DNA of 64,000 nt from assembly GCA_023382655.1 (NCBI GenBank), contig JAHDWK010000016.1, forward strand, positions 92,531 to 156,530, given 5' to 3'. Shown piece after piece: positions 35,593-43,830 of the stretch; position 1 is the first letter of the stretch, and every line of letters starts with the position of its first letter. Under the pieces are notes generated by a model that saw only the letters and a program-made list of their open reading frames with translations, did not search any database and was not told the DNA's origin. A program made the translations under genes and the position numbers. The stretch comes from Anaerolineae bacterium (GTDB lineage: Bacteria > Chloroflexota > Anaerolineae > Promineifilales > Promineifilaceae).

Positions 35593-35617
35593 TTCAATCT
35601 CTAATCTCCGGTCTCCA
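35563..35617. repeat. Long palindrome, GGAGATT family, forming a gene end
   Basis: Nineteen-bp arms (GGAGACCGGAGATTAGAGA at 35563-35581 and the complement ending at 35617) include the DUF2085 stop codon. The best-preserved copy of this family. Confidence 0.85.
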
Positions 35618-35625
35618 AACACCTT

Positions 35626-36276
35626 ATGATTACCCCTATTCGCGTCTTATTAGCTGACGACCATGCCGTTGTCCGCGCCGGTATTCGCCAATTTTTAGAG
35701 CAGGCGGCCGATATTGCCGTCATTGCCGAAGCAGATGATGGCGAGATAGCCCGTACCCTCATCAGCCAGCACAAACCGGATGTGGCCGTGCTGGACATTC
35801 AAATGCCCAAAGCGACCGGCATTGAAGTTACGCGATGGGTACGCACCCACCACCCGGATGTGGGTGTGCTGGTGCTGACGGCTTATGATGACGATCCGTA
35901 TGTCACGGCCGTGTTACAAGCCGGCGCCAACGGGTATGTCCTCAAAACAGCGACCCCCGCCAGTATCATCCAGGCCGTGCGTGATGTGCATGAAGGTACA
36001 TCGGTGTTAGACCCGACCATCACCGGCCGTTTGCTGGCGCACATTGCCGGCCGCGGCACTGCCAACCTGCCCCTGGTTGAAGAAGTGACCGAACGCGAAC
36101 GGGAGGTATTGGCTCTGGCCGCCAAAGGGTACACCAACAAAGCCATTGGCGTTCAGTTGGGCATCAGCGACCGCACCGTGCAGGGACACCTGGCAAAAAT
36201 TTACCAAAAGCTGAATACCGGCAGCCGCACCGAAGCGGTAATGAAAGCCGTCTCCCTCGGCCTCATTGAACGGTAA
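35626..36276 (+). CDS. NarL/LuxR-family response regulator
   Basis: DNA-binding response regulator of 216 residues. The receiver has the acidic pair in LLADDHAVVR, phosphosite Asp57 (AVLDIQMP), Thr in VLTAYDDD and Lys in GYVLKTA, all intact. The C-terminal GerE-type HTH reads TEREREVLALAAKGYTNKAI followed by SDRTVQGHLAKIYQKLN. The histidine kinase gene 80 bp downstream is its likely partner. The metal-related genes on both sides suggest control of copper or redox functions (inference). Confidence 0.93.
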   Translation: MITPIRVLLADDHAVVRAGIRQFLEQAADIAVIAEADDGEIARTLISQHKPDVAVLDIQMPKATGIEVTRWVRTHHPDVGVLVLTAYDDDPYVTAVLQAGANGYVLKTATPASIIQAVRDVHEGTSVLDPTITGRLLAHIAGRGTANLPLVEEVTEREREVLALAAKGYTNKAIGVQLGISDRTVQGHLAKIYQKLNTGSRTEAVMKAVSLGLIER

Positions 36277-36283
36277 TCGGTGA

Positions 36284-36355
36284 CCAGTAATCAGTTGCAC
36301 CTCCGGCCACCGATTACCGATTACCGATTACCGATAACTGATAACCGATTACCTC
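36284..36355. repeat. ACCGATT tandem/inverted spacer repeat
   Basis: Spacer between the regulator and kinase genes containing four ACCGATT-type units in tandem and complementary AATCGGT units at its left end. It could fold into a hairpin. Confidence 0.6.
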
Positions 36356-36356
36356 C

Positions 36357-38048
36357 ATGAAACACCGCCCCAGTCTCCCCCTCCAACTTTTCATCATCAC
36401 CGTTTTGCCGCTGACGGCGCTGCTGCTGCTCATCGCTTTTGGCAGCCTGGAACTGCACCAGCGCGCTATGCGCCATATGGTGGGCGAACGCGACGAACGT
36501 GCCACCCGCGCTGCCGCCTCGGCCATTACCGAGCAAATTAATCACCGCCGCTCGGCCATTCGCAGCGTGGCCTTGCACGCCGCCAACGTGGACGCCGGGC
36601 CGGCGCACGCGCTGGCCGACGCCGCTTTTCTACTGCCGGATTTTGAAGGGGGTATGGCCCTCTTTGCTGCTAATGGCGAGCGGCTGGCAGCTTCCACTGA
36701 TGCCGCCTTATGGCAAATGGTTGCCCTGCCTGAGCAGCCAACGGCGTCTGCGGGCCGGGAGAGTTATTTTTTACCGCCAGTTACCGATCCGGAGAGCGGG
36801 GAGGTGTTTACGCTGGTAGCGGCGACCGAGGGGGAGGTGACGGCCGTTGGCGCATTTTCCGCCACTTCACTGGCGCGTCGAGCGCTGGCCGACATCTTTG
36901 GCGGCCACGAGCAGGCCGCCGTCTACGTGGTCACGGCCGAAGGTGCCACGCTGTACCACACCGGTATGTCACCCTGGGGTGATACGCCGCCCCTGGCACA
37001 GCCCGGCGTGGCCGACGCCCTGCGCGGTGAAAGCGGCGCCACGTACCTGACGATTGATGGCGAGGAACACGTTATTGCCTTTAGCCCCATTTCGCCGGTG
37101 GGCTGGGCGCTGGTGCTGGCCGAACCCTGGCGCGCCGCCAGCGATCCCCTGCTGCGCACCACCGAACTGGCCCCGCTCATCCTGATCCCGGCGCTGGTGG
37201 TGGCGCTGGTGGCTTTGTGGTTTGGGGCGCGTCAGGTGGTACGGCCGTTGCAAGCCCTGGAACAAAAGGCGACCCAACTGGGTTGGGGTGATTTTGCCGC
37301 CATTGAAGAGCCGGTAGGCGGTATCAACGAAATCCAACGCCTGCAAACGGAACTGATTCACATGGCGCGCAAAGTCCAGTTAGCGCAGCAAAGTTTACGG
37401 GGCTATCTGGGCGCTGTCACCACCGGGCAGGAAGAAGAACGCCGCCGCCTGGCCCGTGACCTGCATGATGACACCATCCAATCGCTCATTGCCCTGAATC
37501 AACAAATCCAACTGGCGCAGATGGCCGCGGCGGACGCCGATGAGACCGCGGAGGCCAGATTGGCCACGATGCAGCAAATGGCCGGACAGATGATGACCGA
37601 CCTGCGCCGCCTGATACACGACTTGCGGCCCATTTACCTGGAAGATTTGGGGCTGGTTCCCGCCCTGCAAATGTTGGCGCGGGATATGAGCCAGACGATG
37701 GACATACCCGTCTCGTTTGCCGCCGACGGCCCGGCGCAGCGGCTGGGGCCTGAGGTGGAACTGGCGCTGTATCGCATTGCCCAGGAAGGCTTGCGCAATG
37801 TGGCCCGCCATGCCCAGGCGACCCAGGCAGAGGTGCGCCTGGCGTTTGACGATGAGGCAGTCTGCCTGACCATCCGGGACGATGGCCGGGGTTTTGCCAC
37901 GCCAGAAAGTCCGGCGGAAATGGCTCCTGCCGGGCATTTTGGCCTGTTAGGGGTGCAGGAACGGGCGGAGGCGATTGGGGCGCGGCTGCACATTGAGTCG
38001 GCGGAGGGGGCGGGGACGCTGTTGCGGGTGCAACGGCCGTTGTCATAG
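36357..38048 (+). CDS. Sensor histidine kinase (Cache-HAMP-HisKA_3)
   Basis: Membrane sensor of 563 residues for the upstream regulator. Transmembrane helices at about 10-30 and 276-296 enclose an extracytoplasmic Cache-like domain. HAMP, a NarX-type dimerisation/phosphoacceptor domain (RRRLARDLHDDTIQSL, His in DLHDD) and an ATPase domain with GLRNVARHAQA, IRDDGRGF and GHFGLLGVQERA follow. The N-box, G1 and G2 motifs are complete, so it is probably active. The signal is unknown; copper genes nearby are a hint only. Confidence 0.93.
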   Translation: MKHRPSLPLQLFIITVLPLTALLLLIAFGSLELHQRAMRHMVGERDERATRAAASAITEQINHRRSAIRSVALHAANVDAGPAHALADAAFLLPDFEGGMALFAANGERLAASTDAALWQMVALPEQPTASAGRESYFLPPVTDPESGEVFTLVAATEGEVTAVGAFSATSLARRALADIFGGHEQAAVYVVTAEGATLYHTGMSPWGDTPPLAQPGVADALRGESGATYLTIDGEEHVIAFSPISPVGWALVLAEPWRAASDPLLRTTELAPLILIPALVVALVALWFGARQVVRPLQALEQKATQLGWGDFAAIEEPVGGINEIQRLQTELIHMARKVQLAQQSLRGYLGAVTTGQEEERRRLARDLHDDTIQSLIALNQQIQLAQMAAADADETAEARLATMQQMAGQMMTDLRRLIHDLRPIYLEDLGLVPALQMLARDMSQTMDIPVSFAADGPAQRLGPEVELALYRIAQEGLRNVARHAQATQAEVRLAFDDEAVCLTIRDDGRGFATPESPAEMAPAGHFGLLGVQERAEAIGARLHIESAEGAGTLLRVQRPLS

Positions 38049-38118
38049 GCCATTTGGCGGGGAGATATTGCGCAAAATGACCCTGCAAGTCTGTCTAAAA
38101 TGCTGGTAACATAGGCGG

Positions 38119-38766
38119 ATGCAACCGCCGCCATCGTTTACGCGCGTGATTATTCTGGCTGAGGCCACGTTACCCCGTCTGGCCTGGGCGGCGCTGTTGG
38201 AACGGCAGCCGGGTCTGGTGGTGGCGGGCACGGCCGTTCACCTGGATGATGTGCTGACCTTGCCCCCGACGGATGGGGACACGGCCGTTCTCCTTGACCT
38301 TCCCCCTATGCCACCCGATCAGCTGATCCGGCTGACACAAGTGGCGCCGACTTATGGCCTGCTCTGTCTGGTTGATACTTACGATCTGTCGCCCATTGTG
38401 GCGCTGCTGCAAGCAGGTGCAACCGGCATACTGAGCCGGGACGCCACCGTGCCGGAACTGGCGCGGGCGCTGATCGCGGTGGGGCGCGGTGAAATGGTGC
38501 TGCCGCCCTCATTGGCTGTCCGCGCTTTGATGGCTCTGGCGCGTGGCGAGGCAACACAGCCGCGCCACCCGGAGACGCTCACTGACCGGGAACGGGATGT
38601 GTTGGCCCTGCTGGCCCAGGGATTGACCAACAAGGATATTGCCCAATCGCTGTTTCTCAGTGTGCGTACCATTGAGGCGCACCTGCGCCATATCTATGGC
38701 AAGCTCAATGTAGGCTCGCGCACCGAAGCCGTCTTGTGGGCGGTGCAGCATGGTTTTGGCGCGTGA
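38119..38766 (+). CDS. LuxR-family regulator with degenerate receiver
   Basis: 215-residue protein with a receiver-like half and an intact C-terminal GerE HTH (LTDRERDVLALLAQGLTNKDI; SVRTIEAHLRHIYGKLN). In the receiver, Asp60 (AVLLDLPPM) remains at the phosphosite position, but the metal-binding acidic pair is reduced (ILAEAT, one Glu) and the conserved Lys is replaced by Ser (GILSRDA). Phosphorylation is therefore doubtful, and it may act as a constitutive or ligand-controlled regulator. Encoded 70 bp after the histidine kinase. Confidence 0.88.
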   Translation: MQPPPSFTRVIILAEATLPRLAWAALLERQPGLVVAGTAVHLDDVLTLPPTDGDTAVLLDLPPMPPDQLIRLTQVAPTYGLLCLVDTYDLSPIVALLQAGATGILSRDATVPELARALIAVGRGEMVLPPSLAVRALMALARGEATQPRHPETLTDRERDVLALLAQGLTNKDIAQSLFLSVRTIEAHLRHIYGKLNVGSRTEAVLWAVQHGFGA

Positions 38767-38835
38767 TCATATTGGCAGACTGTGGCCGGTGTCCTCACCG
38801 GGCCACTACGTAATTTCACCTAGATCAAGAACCGC

Positions 38836-38864
38836 GCTTTCGCCGTATCGGTCGCGGCGAAAGC
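38836..38864. promoter_or_regulatory. Ten-bp inverted repeat ahead of the hypothetical-CopB pair
   Basis: GCTTTCGCCG (38836-38845) and its complement (38855-38864) with a 9-nt loop lie 17 bp upstream of the ATG at 38881. No T-run follows, so an operator or a 5'-leader structure is more likely than a terminator. Confidence 0.45.
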
Positions 38865-38880
38865 CACCTATCATGGCGCT

Positions 38881-39504
38881 ATGAGAAGTGGTGACACACA
38901 CGAACCAGAAAATCTAACCCGGATCGCCGTTCTGGGTACGTTGGCGGAGTTTCACGTAGATCCGCTGCCCTATGACCTGGCGGCGCTGGTAGACCTGGTG
39001 GCGGGCATCAACCCGGACTTGCTTTGCCTGGACATGACGCTGGCCCAATGGCAGCAGCAGGATTTCCGCCAGTTACCGGCAGAATACAGCCAGGCATTGC
39101 TGCCGCTGGCGGCGCAAACAGACATGGTGGTGGTGCCCATTGGCGGTGACGAGATGATGCCACGGGCGACGGCCGTTGGCTGGCGCGGCGTGGGCATCCG
39201 GTGGGCACGAAAGCTGTTGGGCTGGGTTCAAGCTGGCGCGTCCGGCCCCGACGCCATCAACCAGGGCTGGCGGCATGATTGGGGTAACACCCTTTACACG
39301 CTTACCCGCCGTCTGGCTGGCGAAGCAGTTACCCATGCCTACCATGCCCACATCGCCCAACTGGCGCAGGCGGCGCTGCACGTGGCCGAACACAACCCCG
39401 GCAGCCGTATTCTGGTCGTGAGCAACATTCAATACTGTCACCATATTCGTCCCTGGTTGCAGCAGCAGCCAGGCCTTATCGAAACATCCTATACAGAACT
39501 ATGA
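38881..39504 (+). CDS. Hypothetical protein upstream of the copper ATPase
   Basis: 207-residue soluble protein with no certain family. The N-terminal part (RIAVLGTLAEFHVDPL, then GINPDLLCLDMTLAQWQQQD) has the strand-helix pattern seen in TraB/ChaN-like proteins, but key motifs are not clear. A YCHHIRPWL segment near the C terminus supplies two His. It ends 11 bp before the CopB-type ATPase start, so the two are probably co-transcribed and it may assist metal handling (inference). Confidence 0.7.
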   Translation: MRSGDTHEPENLTRIAVLGTLAEFHVDPLPYDLAALVDLVAGINPDLLCLDMTLAQWQQQDFRQLPAEYSQALLPLAAQTDMVVVPIGGDEMMPRATAVGWRGVGIRWARKLLGWVQAGASGPDAINQGWRHDWGNTLYTLTRRLAGEAVTHAYHAHIAQLAQAALHVAEHNPGSRILVVSNIQYCHHIRPWLQQQPGLIETSYTEL

Positions 39505-39515
39505 GAGGTGACAAA

Positions 39516-41657
39516 ATGACCGAAAAAACACACAACCATCAACACGGGGCGACGGCCGTTGCCCCCCCGACATCTGACCACAGCCAACACCACGCGCAAA
39601 TGGATCACAGCGCCCATCACGGCCATGAGATGCAGAGCCGGGCGAACCAGCACAACGGACATAACGGACACGGCGGACATGGCAGCCACGCCGGGCACGA
39701 GATCATGTTCCGCAATCGCTTTTGGGTGTCATTGGTATTGAGTATTCCCGTCCTGTACTTTAGCCCGATGCTGCAACATTGGCTGGGCTTCACGGCCCTC
39801 ACTTTCCCCGGCAGCGAGTGGATTGCGCCCGTTCTGTCGGTGGTGATCTTCTTCTACGGCGGCCTGCCTTTCCTACAAATGGCTACCTGGGAACTGCGCC
39901 AACGGCAGCCGGGCATGATGACCCTCATCTCCCTGGCGATCACGGTGGCCTTTATTTACAGCGTCGCCACCCTCTTTGCCGATTTGGGCGAGAGCTTCTT
40001 TTGGGAATTGGTGACGTTGATTGACGTGATGCTGTTGGGGCACTGGCTGGAAATGCGCAGTGTGCGCCAGGCTTCCGGCGCACTGGATGAATTGGCAAAG
40101 CTGATGCCGGATGAAGCGGAACGGATTGGCGAAGACGGCCGTATCGAAAAAATAGCCGCCTCCCAACTGCAAAAAGGCGACCGGGTATTGGTGCGTCCCG
40201 GCAGCAGCATTCCGGCCGACGGCGAAGTGACCGACGGCAGTTCCGACGTCAACGAAGCGATGCTCACCGGCGAGTCGAAATCGGTGAAAAAAGAGCCGGG
40301 CAGCCGCGTCATTGGTGGCACGGTGAATGACGGCAGCGGCAGTTTGCGCATCCGCGTGACGGCTACCGGTGATGAGACGGCGCTTTCGGGCATCATGCGC
40401 CTGGTAAAGGAAGCGCAAGAGAGCAAATCCAAAACGCAGTTATTGGCCGACCGGGCCGCGGCGTTCCTGTTTTATGTGGCATTGGCGGCAGCGGTGGTGA
40501 CGGCCGTTTTTTGGACAATTGCCATCGGTTTTAATGTGGAAGTATTGTCGCGTGTCGTCACTGTGCTGGTCATTGCCTGTCCCCATGCGCTGGGCTTGGC
40601 GGTGCCGCTGGTGGTGGCTATCACCACCTCCCTGTCGGCGCGTAATGGCATTCTGGTGCGTGACCGGCGGGCGCTGGAAGCGGCGCGCGAAGTGGACGTC
40701 ATCATCTTTGACAAGACCGGTACGCTGACCAAAGGGGAACAAGGTGTGGTCGGAATAGCCACCACAGCGGGCGTCTCGGAAGAGGAAGCGCTGGCGCTGG
40801 CGGCGGGACTTGAGGCTGACTCGGAACATGCGATTGCTCGTGCGATTATGACGGCGGCGCAGGCGCGGCACATTGAAGCTGCGGCCGTGACTGAGTTTGC
40901 GGCGTTGAAAGGGCGAGGTGTGCAGGCGGTGGTGGGGGATACGGCCGTGTCTATTGGCGGTCCCCGTCTGCTGGAATACCTGGAAGTGGAACTGCCGGAG
41001 ACCATCGCTGCCTTTAGCCAGCAGGCAGGCGAAAAGGGGCAGGCCGTCATTTACTTGATTCGCGGCCAGGAAGCCATTGCCGCTTTTGCCCTGGCCGATG
41101 TGATCCGCGAGGAAAGCCGGCAGGCGATTCAAAAACTGCATGACATGGGCATCGAAGTCGCCATGCTCACCGGTGACAGCCAGGATGTGGCCAAAGCCGT
41201 GGCTGCTGAACTGAACATTGACCGCTATTTCGCCGAAGTGCTGCCGGAAGACAAGGACAAAAAGGTCAGCGAACTGCAAAAGCAGGGTAAGAAGGTAGCG
41301 ATGGTAGGTGATGGCGTCAACGACGCCCCGGCCCTCACCCGCGCCGACATCGGCATTGCCATCGGCAGCGGCACGGATGTGGCCGTCGAATCCGCCGGGC
41401 TGATCCTGGTGCAGTCCAACCCGCTGGATGTGGTGAAAATCATCGAGTTGAGCCGGGCCAGCCAGCGCAAGATGGTGCAGAATATCTGGTGGGCGGCAGG
41501 GTACAACATCGTGGCTATCCCGCTGGCGGCGGGCATCCTGGCCCCCTGGGGTATTTTTATGCCCCCGGCTGTGGGTGCGCTGGTCATGTCTGTGAGTACC
41601 ATCATTGTGGCGCTCAATGCCCAGACGCTGCGCCGCGTTGTTCTGACAGCAACCTGA
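39516..41657 (+). CDS. CopB-like P1B-type heavy-metal ATPase (CPH motif)
   Basis: Membrane pump of 713 residues that most likely exports copper or silver. The N terminus is a His-rich metal-binding tail (about 15 His in the first 70 residues) in place of a CxxC domain. The CPH ion site VIACPHALGL, the NIWWAAGYN segment in helix 7 and MSVSTIIVALNAQ in helix 8 fit subgroup 1B-3. Catalytic motifs TGES, DKTGTLT and MVGDGVNDAPAL are intact. The nucleotide-binding HP motif reads SEHAIA, with Ala in place of the usual Pro. The start at 39516 is preceded by GAGAGGTG. A terminator follows. Confidence 0.93.
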   Translation: MTEKTHNHQHGATAVAPPTSDHSQHHAQMDHSAHHGHEMQSRANQHNGHNGHGGHGSHAGHEIMFRNRFWVSLVLSIPVLYFSPMLQHWLGFTALTFPGSEWIAPVLSVVIFFYGGLPFLQMATWELRQRQPGMMTLISLAITVAFIYSVATLFADLGESFFWELVTLIDVMLLGHWLEMRSVRQASGALDELAKLMPDEAERIGEDGRIEKIAASQLQKGDRVLVRPGSSIPADGEVTDGSSDVNEAMLTGESKSVKKEPGSRVIGGTVNDGSGSLRIRVTATGDETALSGIMRLVKEAQESKSKTQLLADRAAAFLFYVALAAAVVTAVFWTIAIGFNVEVLSRVVTVLVIACPHALGLAVPLVVAITTSLSARNGILVRDRRALEAAREVDVIIFDKTGTLTKGEQGVVGIATTAGVSEEEALALAAGLEADSEHAIARAIMTAAQARHIEAAAVTEFAALKGRGVQAVVGDTAVSIGGPRLLEYLEVELPETIAAFSQQAGEKGQAVIYLIRGQEAIAAFALADVIREESRQAIQKLHDMGIEVAMLTGDSQDVAKAVAAELNIDRYFAEVLPEDKDKKVSELQKQGKKVAMVGDGVNDAPALTRADIGIAIGSGTDVAVESAGLILVQSNPLDVVKIIELSRASQRKMVQNIWWAAGYNIVAIPLAAGILAPWGIFMPPAVGALVMSVSTIIVALNAQTLRRVVLTAT

Positions 41658-41683
41658 TCTTCGGCAAAGTTAAATCGTTGGAG

Positions 41684-41719
41684 GCCCGAAAACGGAGGCG
41701 TTTTCGGGCTTTTTATTTT
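41684..41719 (+). terminator. Rho-independent terminator after the copper ATPase gene
   Basis: Eleven-bp stem GCCCGAAAACG with complement at 41699-41709, GAGG loop, then TTTTTATTTT. It lies between convergent genes. Confidence 0.9.
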
Positions 41720-42312
41720 CATCCTTTGTGTTGGTGTTGGTTATGGTTTGCCGGCATATCATCATAACCGCGCAGCGAATTGTAGAGCATGATCTGATGG
41801 GCATTTAAAATTTCAAGTGTGGCCAGGTGGGTGCGCAGGTGAACATAACGTAGCTGTGCTTCTAAGAGGCCGATGGCCTGTAATTGTGCTTCCAGATTTG
41901 TTTCATCAACTGTTTGCGTGCGAAATGCTTCTTCAAGTGCTGCTTCAGCCGCTAAAATTTGCGTCCCCAACGCAATCGCCTGTGGCTGCATCTCATCGAA
42001 TAATGCCTGCGTTTGGGCAGTTTGTTCTGGTGTGAGGCTCAGTTCATCCGCCAGATCAATGACATGGCGGGGGCCGGGATAACCATTCAGTTCAGCCGGT
42101 AAGGCCATACCCATACCTTTGCCGGTGAGATAATCTTCAATGGTTTGGTCATCCATGCCGCGAATTTCGCTGTCTAACAATTCACGATAAGCCGATGGCG
42201 TGGGCGTAATCACCTGTTCTGCTATGGGGCTGGTTTGTTGCCCGCAAGCGGTCAGCGCTCCTACCAGAGCTAATCCTAAGGCAAAGACTGCCCATAGAAT
42301 GATTTTTTTCAT
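41719..42312 (-). CDS. Spy/CpxP-like periplasmic lipoprotein
   Basis: Exported 197-residue lipoprotein (signal ending in LVGALTAC). Mostly helical, with an LTPEQTAQTQALFDEMQ motif typical of Spy/CpxP-like LTxxQ proteins and heavy-metal sensor (CzrE/RcnB-type) relatives. The last residues are His-rich (NHNQHQHKG). The start at 42312 is preceded by AAGGAGAGAAAG; the longer frame to 42402 is rejected. Convergent with the copper ATPase gene; a metal-stress chaperone or sensor role is inferred. Confidence 0.8.
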   Translation of the reverse strand: MKKIILWAVFALGLALVGALTACGQQTSPIAEQVITPTPSAYRELLDSEIRGMDDQTIEDYLTGKGMGMALPAELNGYPGPRHVIDLADELSLTPEQTAQTQALFDEMQPQAIALGTQILAAEAALEEAFRTQTVDETNLEAQLQAIGLLEAQLRYVHLRTHLATLEILNAHQIMLYNSLRGYDDMPANHNQHQHKG

Positions 42313-42523
42313 TCTTTCTCTCCTTTGTTTGTTTTTTAGCTGACGTTCATGGGGAAGGGGGAGGAACATACTTTTAGGCTGACTGTTGGCCGCCCCTCTC
42401 ATATAAAAACAGTTTAATCATACAACTAATTTGGCTCGATGGTACAATCACTTTCAGGCACTGTCAAACTCAAAGAACAGGCGGGCAAAAGGGGTTTATG
42501 ATTTGGTGATGGTAGGTTTTGTT

Positions 42524-43003
42524 ATGCGCTATTTGGTCATTTTATCGGTCTTGTTTGTGGCGGCCTGCCAGCCGGTGGCCGGTTCAGCATCGAATTTGGG
42601 GGCGGGCACGGCCGTACCCGCCATTCCCACTTTCTCCCCCGCCCAAATCCGGTTGGGGCAAACGGTGTACGGGCAGCAGTGCGCCAGTTGTCATGGGGTC
42701 AACCTGAAAGGGCAGCCGGATTGGAAGATGCAAAACGAAGACGGCTCCTTTCGCGCCCCGCCACACGATGCCAGCGGGCACACCTGGCATCATGGCGACC
42801 AGACCTTGTTAAACGCCGTCCGGCTGGGCGGCGCCCGTTTGCAGCCCATGAATGTGGTCAGCGCCATGCCGGCGTATGGGGAATTGTTGAGCGAGGAAGA
42901 GATGACGGCCGTGCTGGTTTACATCAAAAGTACCTGGCCGAAAGATTTGCAGCTCTACCAGTGGGAAGCCACCCTACGCGAAGCAGCACAAACAACAGAA
43001 TGA
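42524..43003 (+). CDS. Class I cytochrome c lipoprotein
   Basis: Exported 159-residue electron carrier. The signal ends in LSVLFVAAC. A single haem-binding CASCH and a distal Met in VVSAMPAYG are visible. A HDASGHTWHHGDQTLL segment adds His residues near the haem face. The start at 42524 has GGTAGG upstream; start codons as far back as 42431 are possible but add no signal peptide. Association with a cupredoxin and a copper ATPase suggests copper oxidation or redox control (inference). Confidence 0.88.
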   Translation: MRYLVILSVLFVAACQPVAGSASNLGAGTAVPAIPTFSPAQIRLGQTVYGQQCASCHGVNLKGQPDWKMQNEDGSFRAPPHDASGHTWHHGDQTLLNAVRLGGARLQPMNVVSAMPAYGELLSEEEMTAVLVYIKSTWPKDLQLYQWEATLREAAQTTE

Positions 43004-43035
43004 AATAAAGTTGAAAGGGTATAAGTTGGTAGGGT

Positions 43036-43707
43036 TTAATCGCCTACAGCCATAGCTGGCTGCTGCATTTGGAAGAGGGAGGCGGCCTCATGGCGGCTTT
43101 TGACTTCCAGCTTTTTCAAAATATTATGGACGTGATTTTTTACCGTGCCACACTCAATCACCAGTCGTTCTGCGATTTCCTGGTTTGTGCAGCCGGTGGT
43201 TATCAGTTCTAGAATCTCCCCCTCTCGCACCGTTAGTTCATTTAATTGAGTTTCCCGCGCGCTGGCAAGGGCCAAAGGCATTTCCAGATTAGCTAAATGG
43301 GATAAACGAGCCATGATGGCAGCGGCTATAGAGGGGGAAATAATCGCTTTTTCCTGGTAGGCGGCCTGCAATTTCTGCACCATATCTTCTACCGATTCAT
43401 TTTGCAGGATATACCCGGCCGCGCCGGCTTCCACATAGCGGATAATCATGTGGGGGTGTTCATCTACACCTAATATCAACACTTTGGTTCGTGGATGCGT
43501 GATGCGGATTTCTTCGAGCAAGTCAAAAGCGGTGGCATCTTCTAATTCCACACCCAACAGCACCACATTGCCATGGGGTAGGAGAAAATAAAGTTCTTCA
43601 GAGGTTGTCGCACAGCCCACAACATACACATCTTCCACATTGTCGAGTGCGGTACGCAACGAATCACAGATAAGGCGAGATGGATGAGCAAGCAACATAC
43701 GAATCAT
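43036..43707 (-). CDS. LuxR-family regulator with fully degenerate receiver
   Basis: 223-residue regulator with a C-terminal GerE HTH (LTVREGEILELITTGCTNQEI; CGTVKNHVHNILKKL). The N-terminal half is receiver-like, but the phosphosite Asp is replaced by Gly52 (VVLLGVELED), the acidic pair is absent (MLLAHPSRL) and the Lys is Gln (GYILQNES). It cannot be activated by ordinary phosphotransfer. The start at 43707 has AAGGAG upstream with nine-base spacing. An AGGTAGGGT motif lies 76 nt upstream. It is downstream of a receiver-only gene and a complete kinase/regulator pair, all on the minus strand. Confidence 0.88.
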   Translation of the reverse strand: MIRMLLAHPSRLICDSLRTALDNVEDVYVVGCATTSEELYFLLPHGNVVLLGVELEDATAFDLLEEIRITHPRTKVLILGVDEHPHMIIRYVEAGAAGYILQNESVEDMVQKLQAAYQEKAIISPSIAAAIMARLSHLANLEMPLALASARETQLNELTVREGEILELITTGCTNQEIAERLVIECGTVKNHVHNILKKLEVKSRHEAASLFQMQQPAMAVGD

Positions 43708-43782
43708 CAGCATAATCTCCTTTGGGGAAATTATGCCGGGAAAAGGCCGTGAACCATATGGGGAATGCACCTACTTTGGACT

Positions 43783-43799
43783 GGGGAAATACCCTACCT
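43783..43799 (-). promoter_or_regulatory. Shared upstream motif AGGTAGGGTATTTCCCC, copy 1
   Basis: Minus-strand copy located 76 nt before the degenerate regulator. Nearly identical to 44311-44326 and related to 48496-48514, always in the orientation of the downstream gene. Possible binding site for one of the NarL-type regulators. Confidence 0.5.
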
Positions 43800-43830
43800 G
43801 GCGGATAAAAGGGGCACAGAAGCGACCAGA

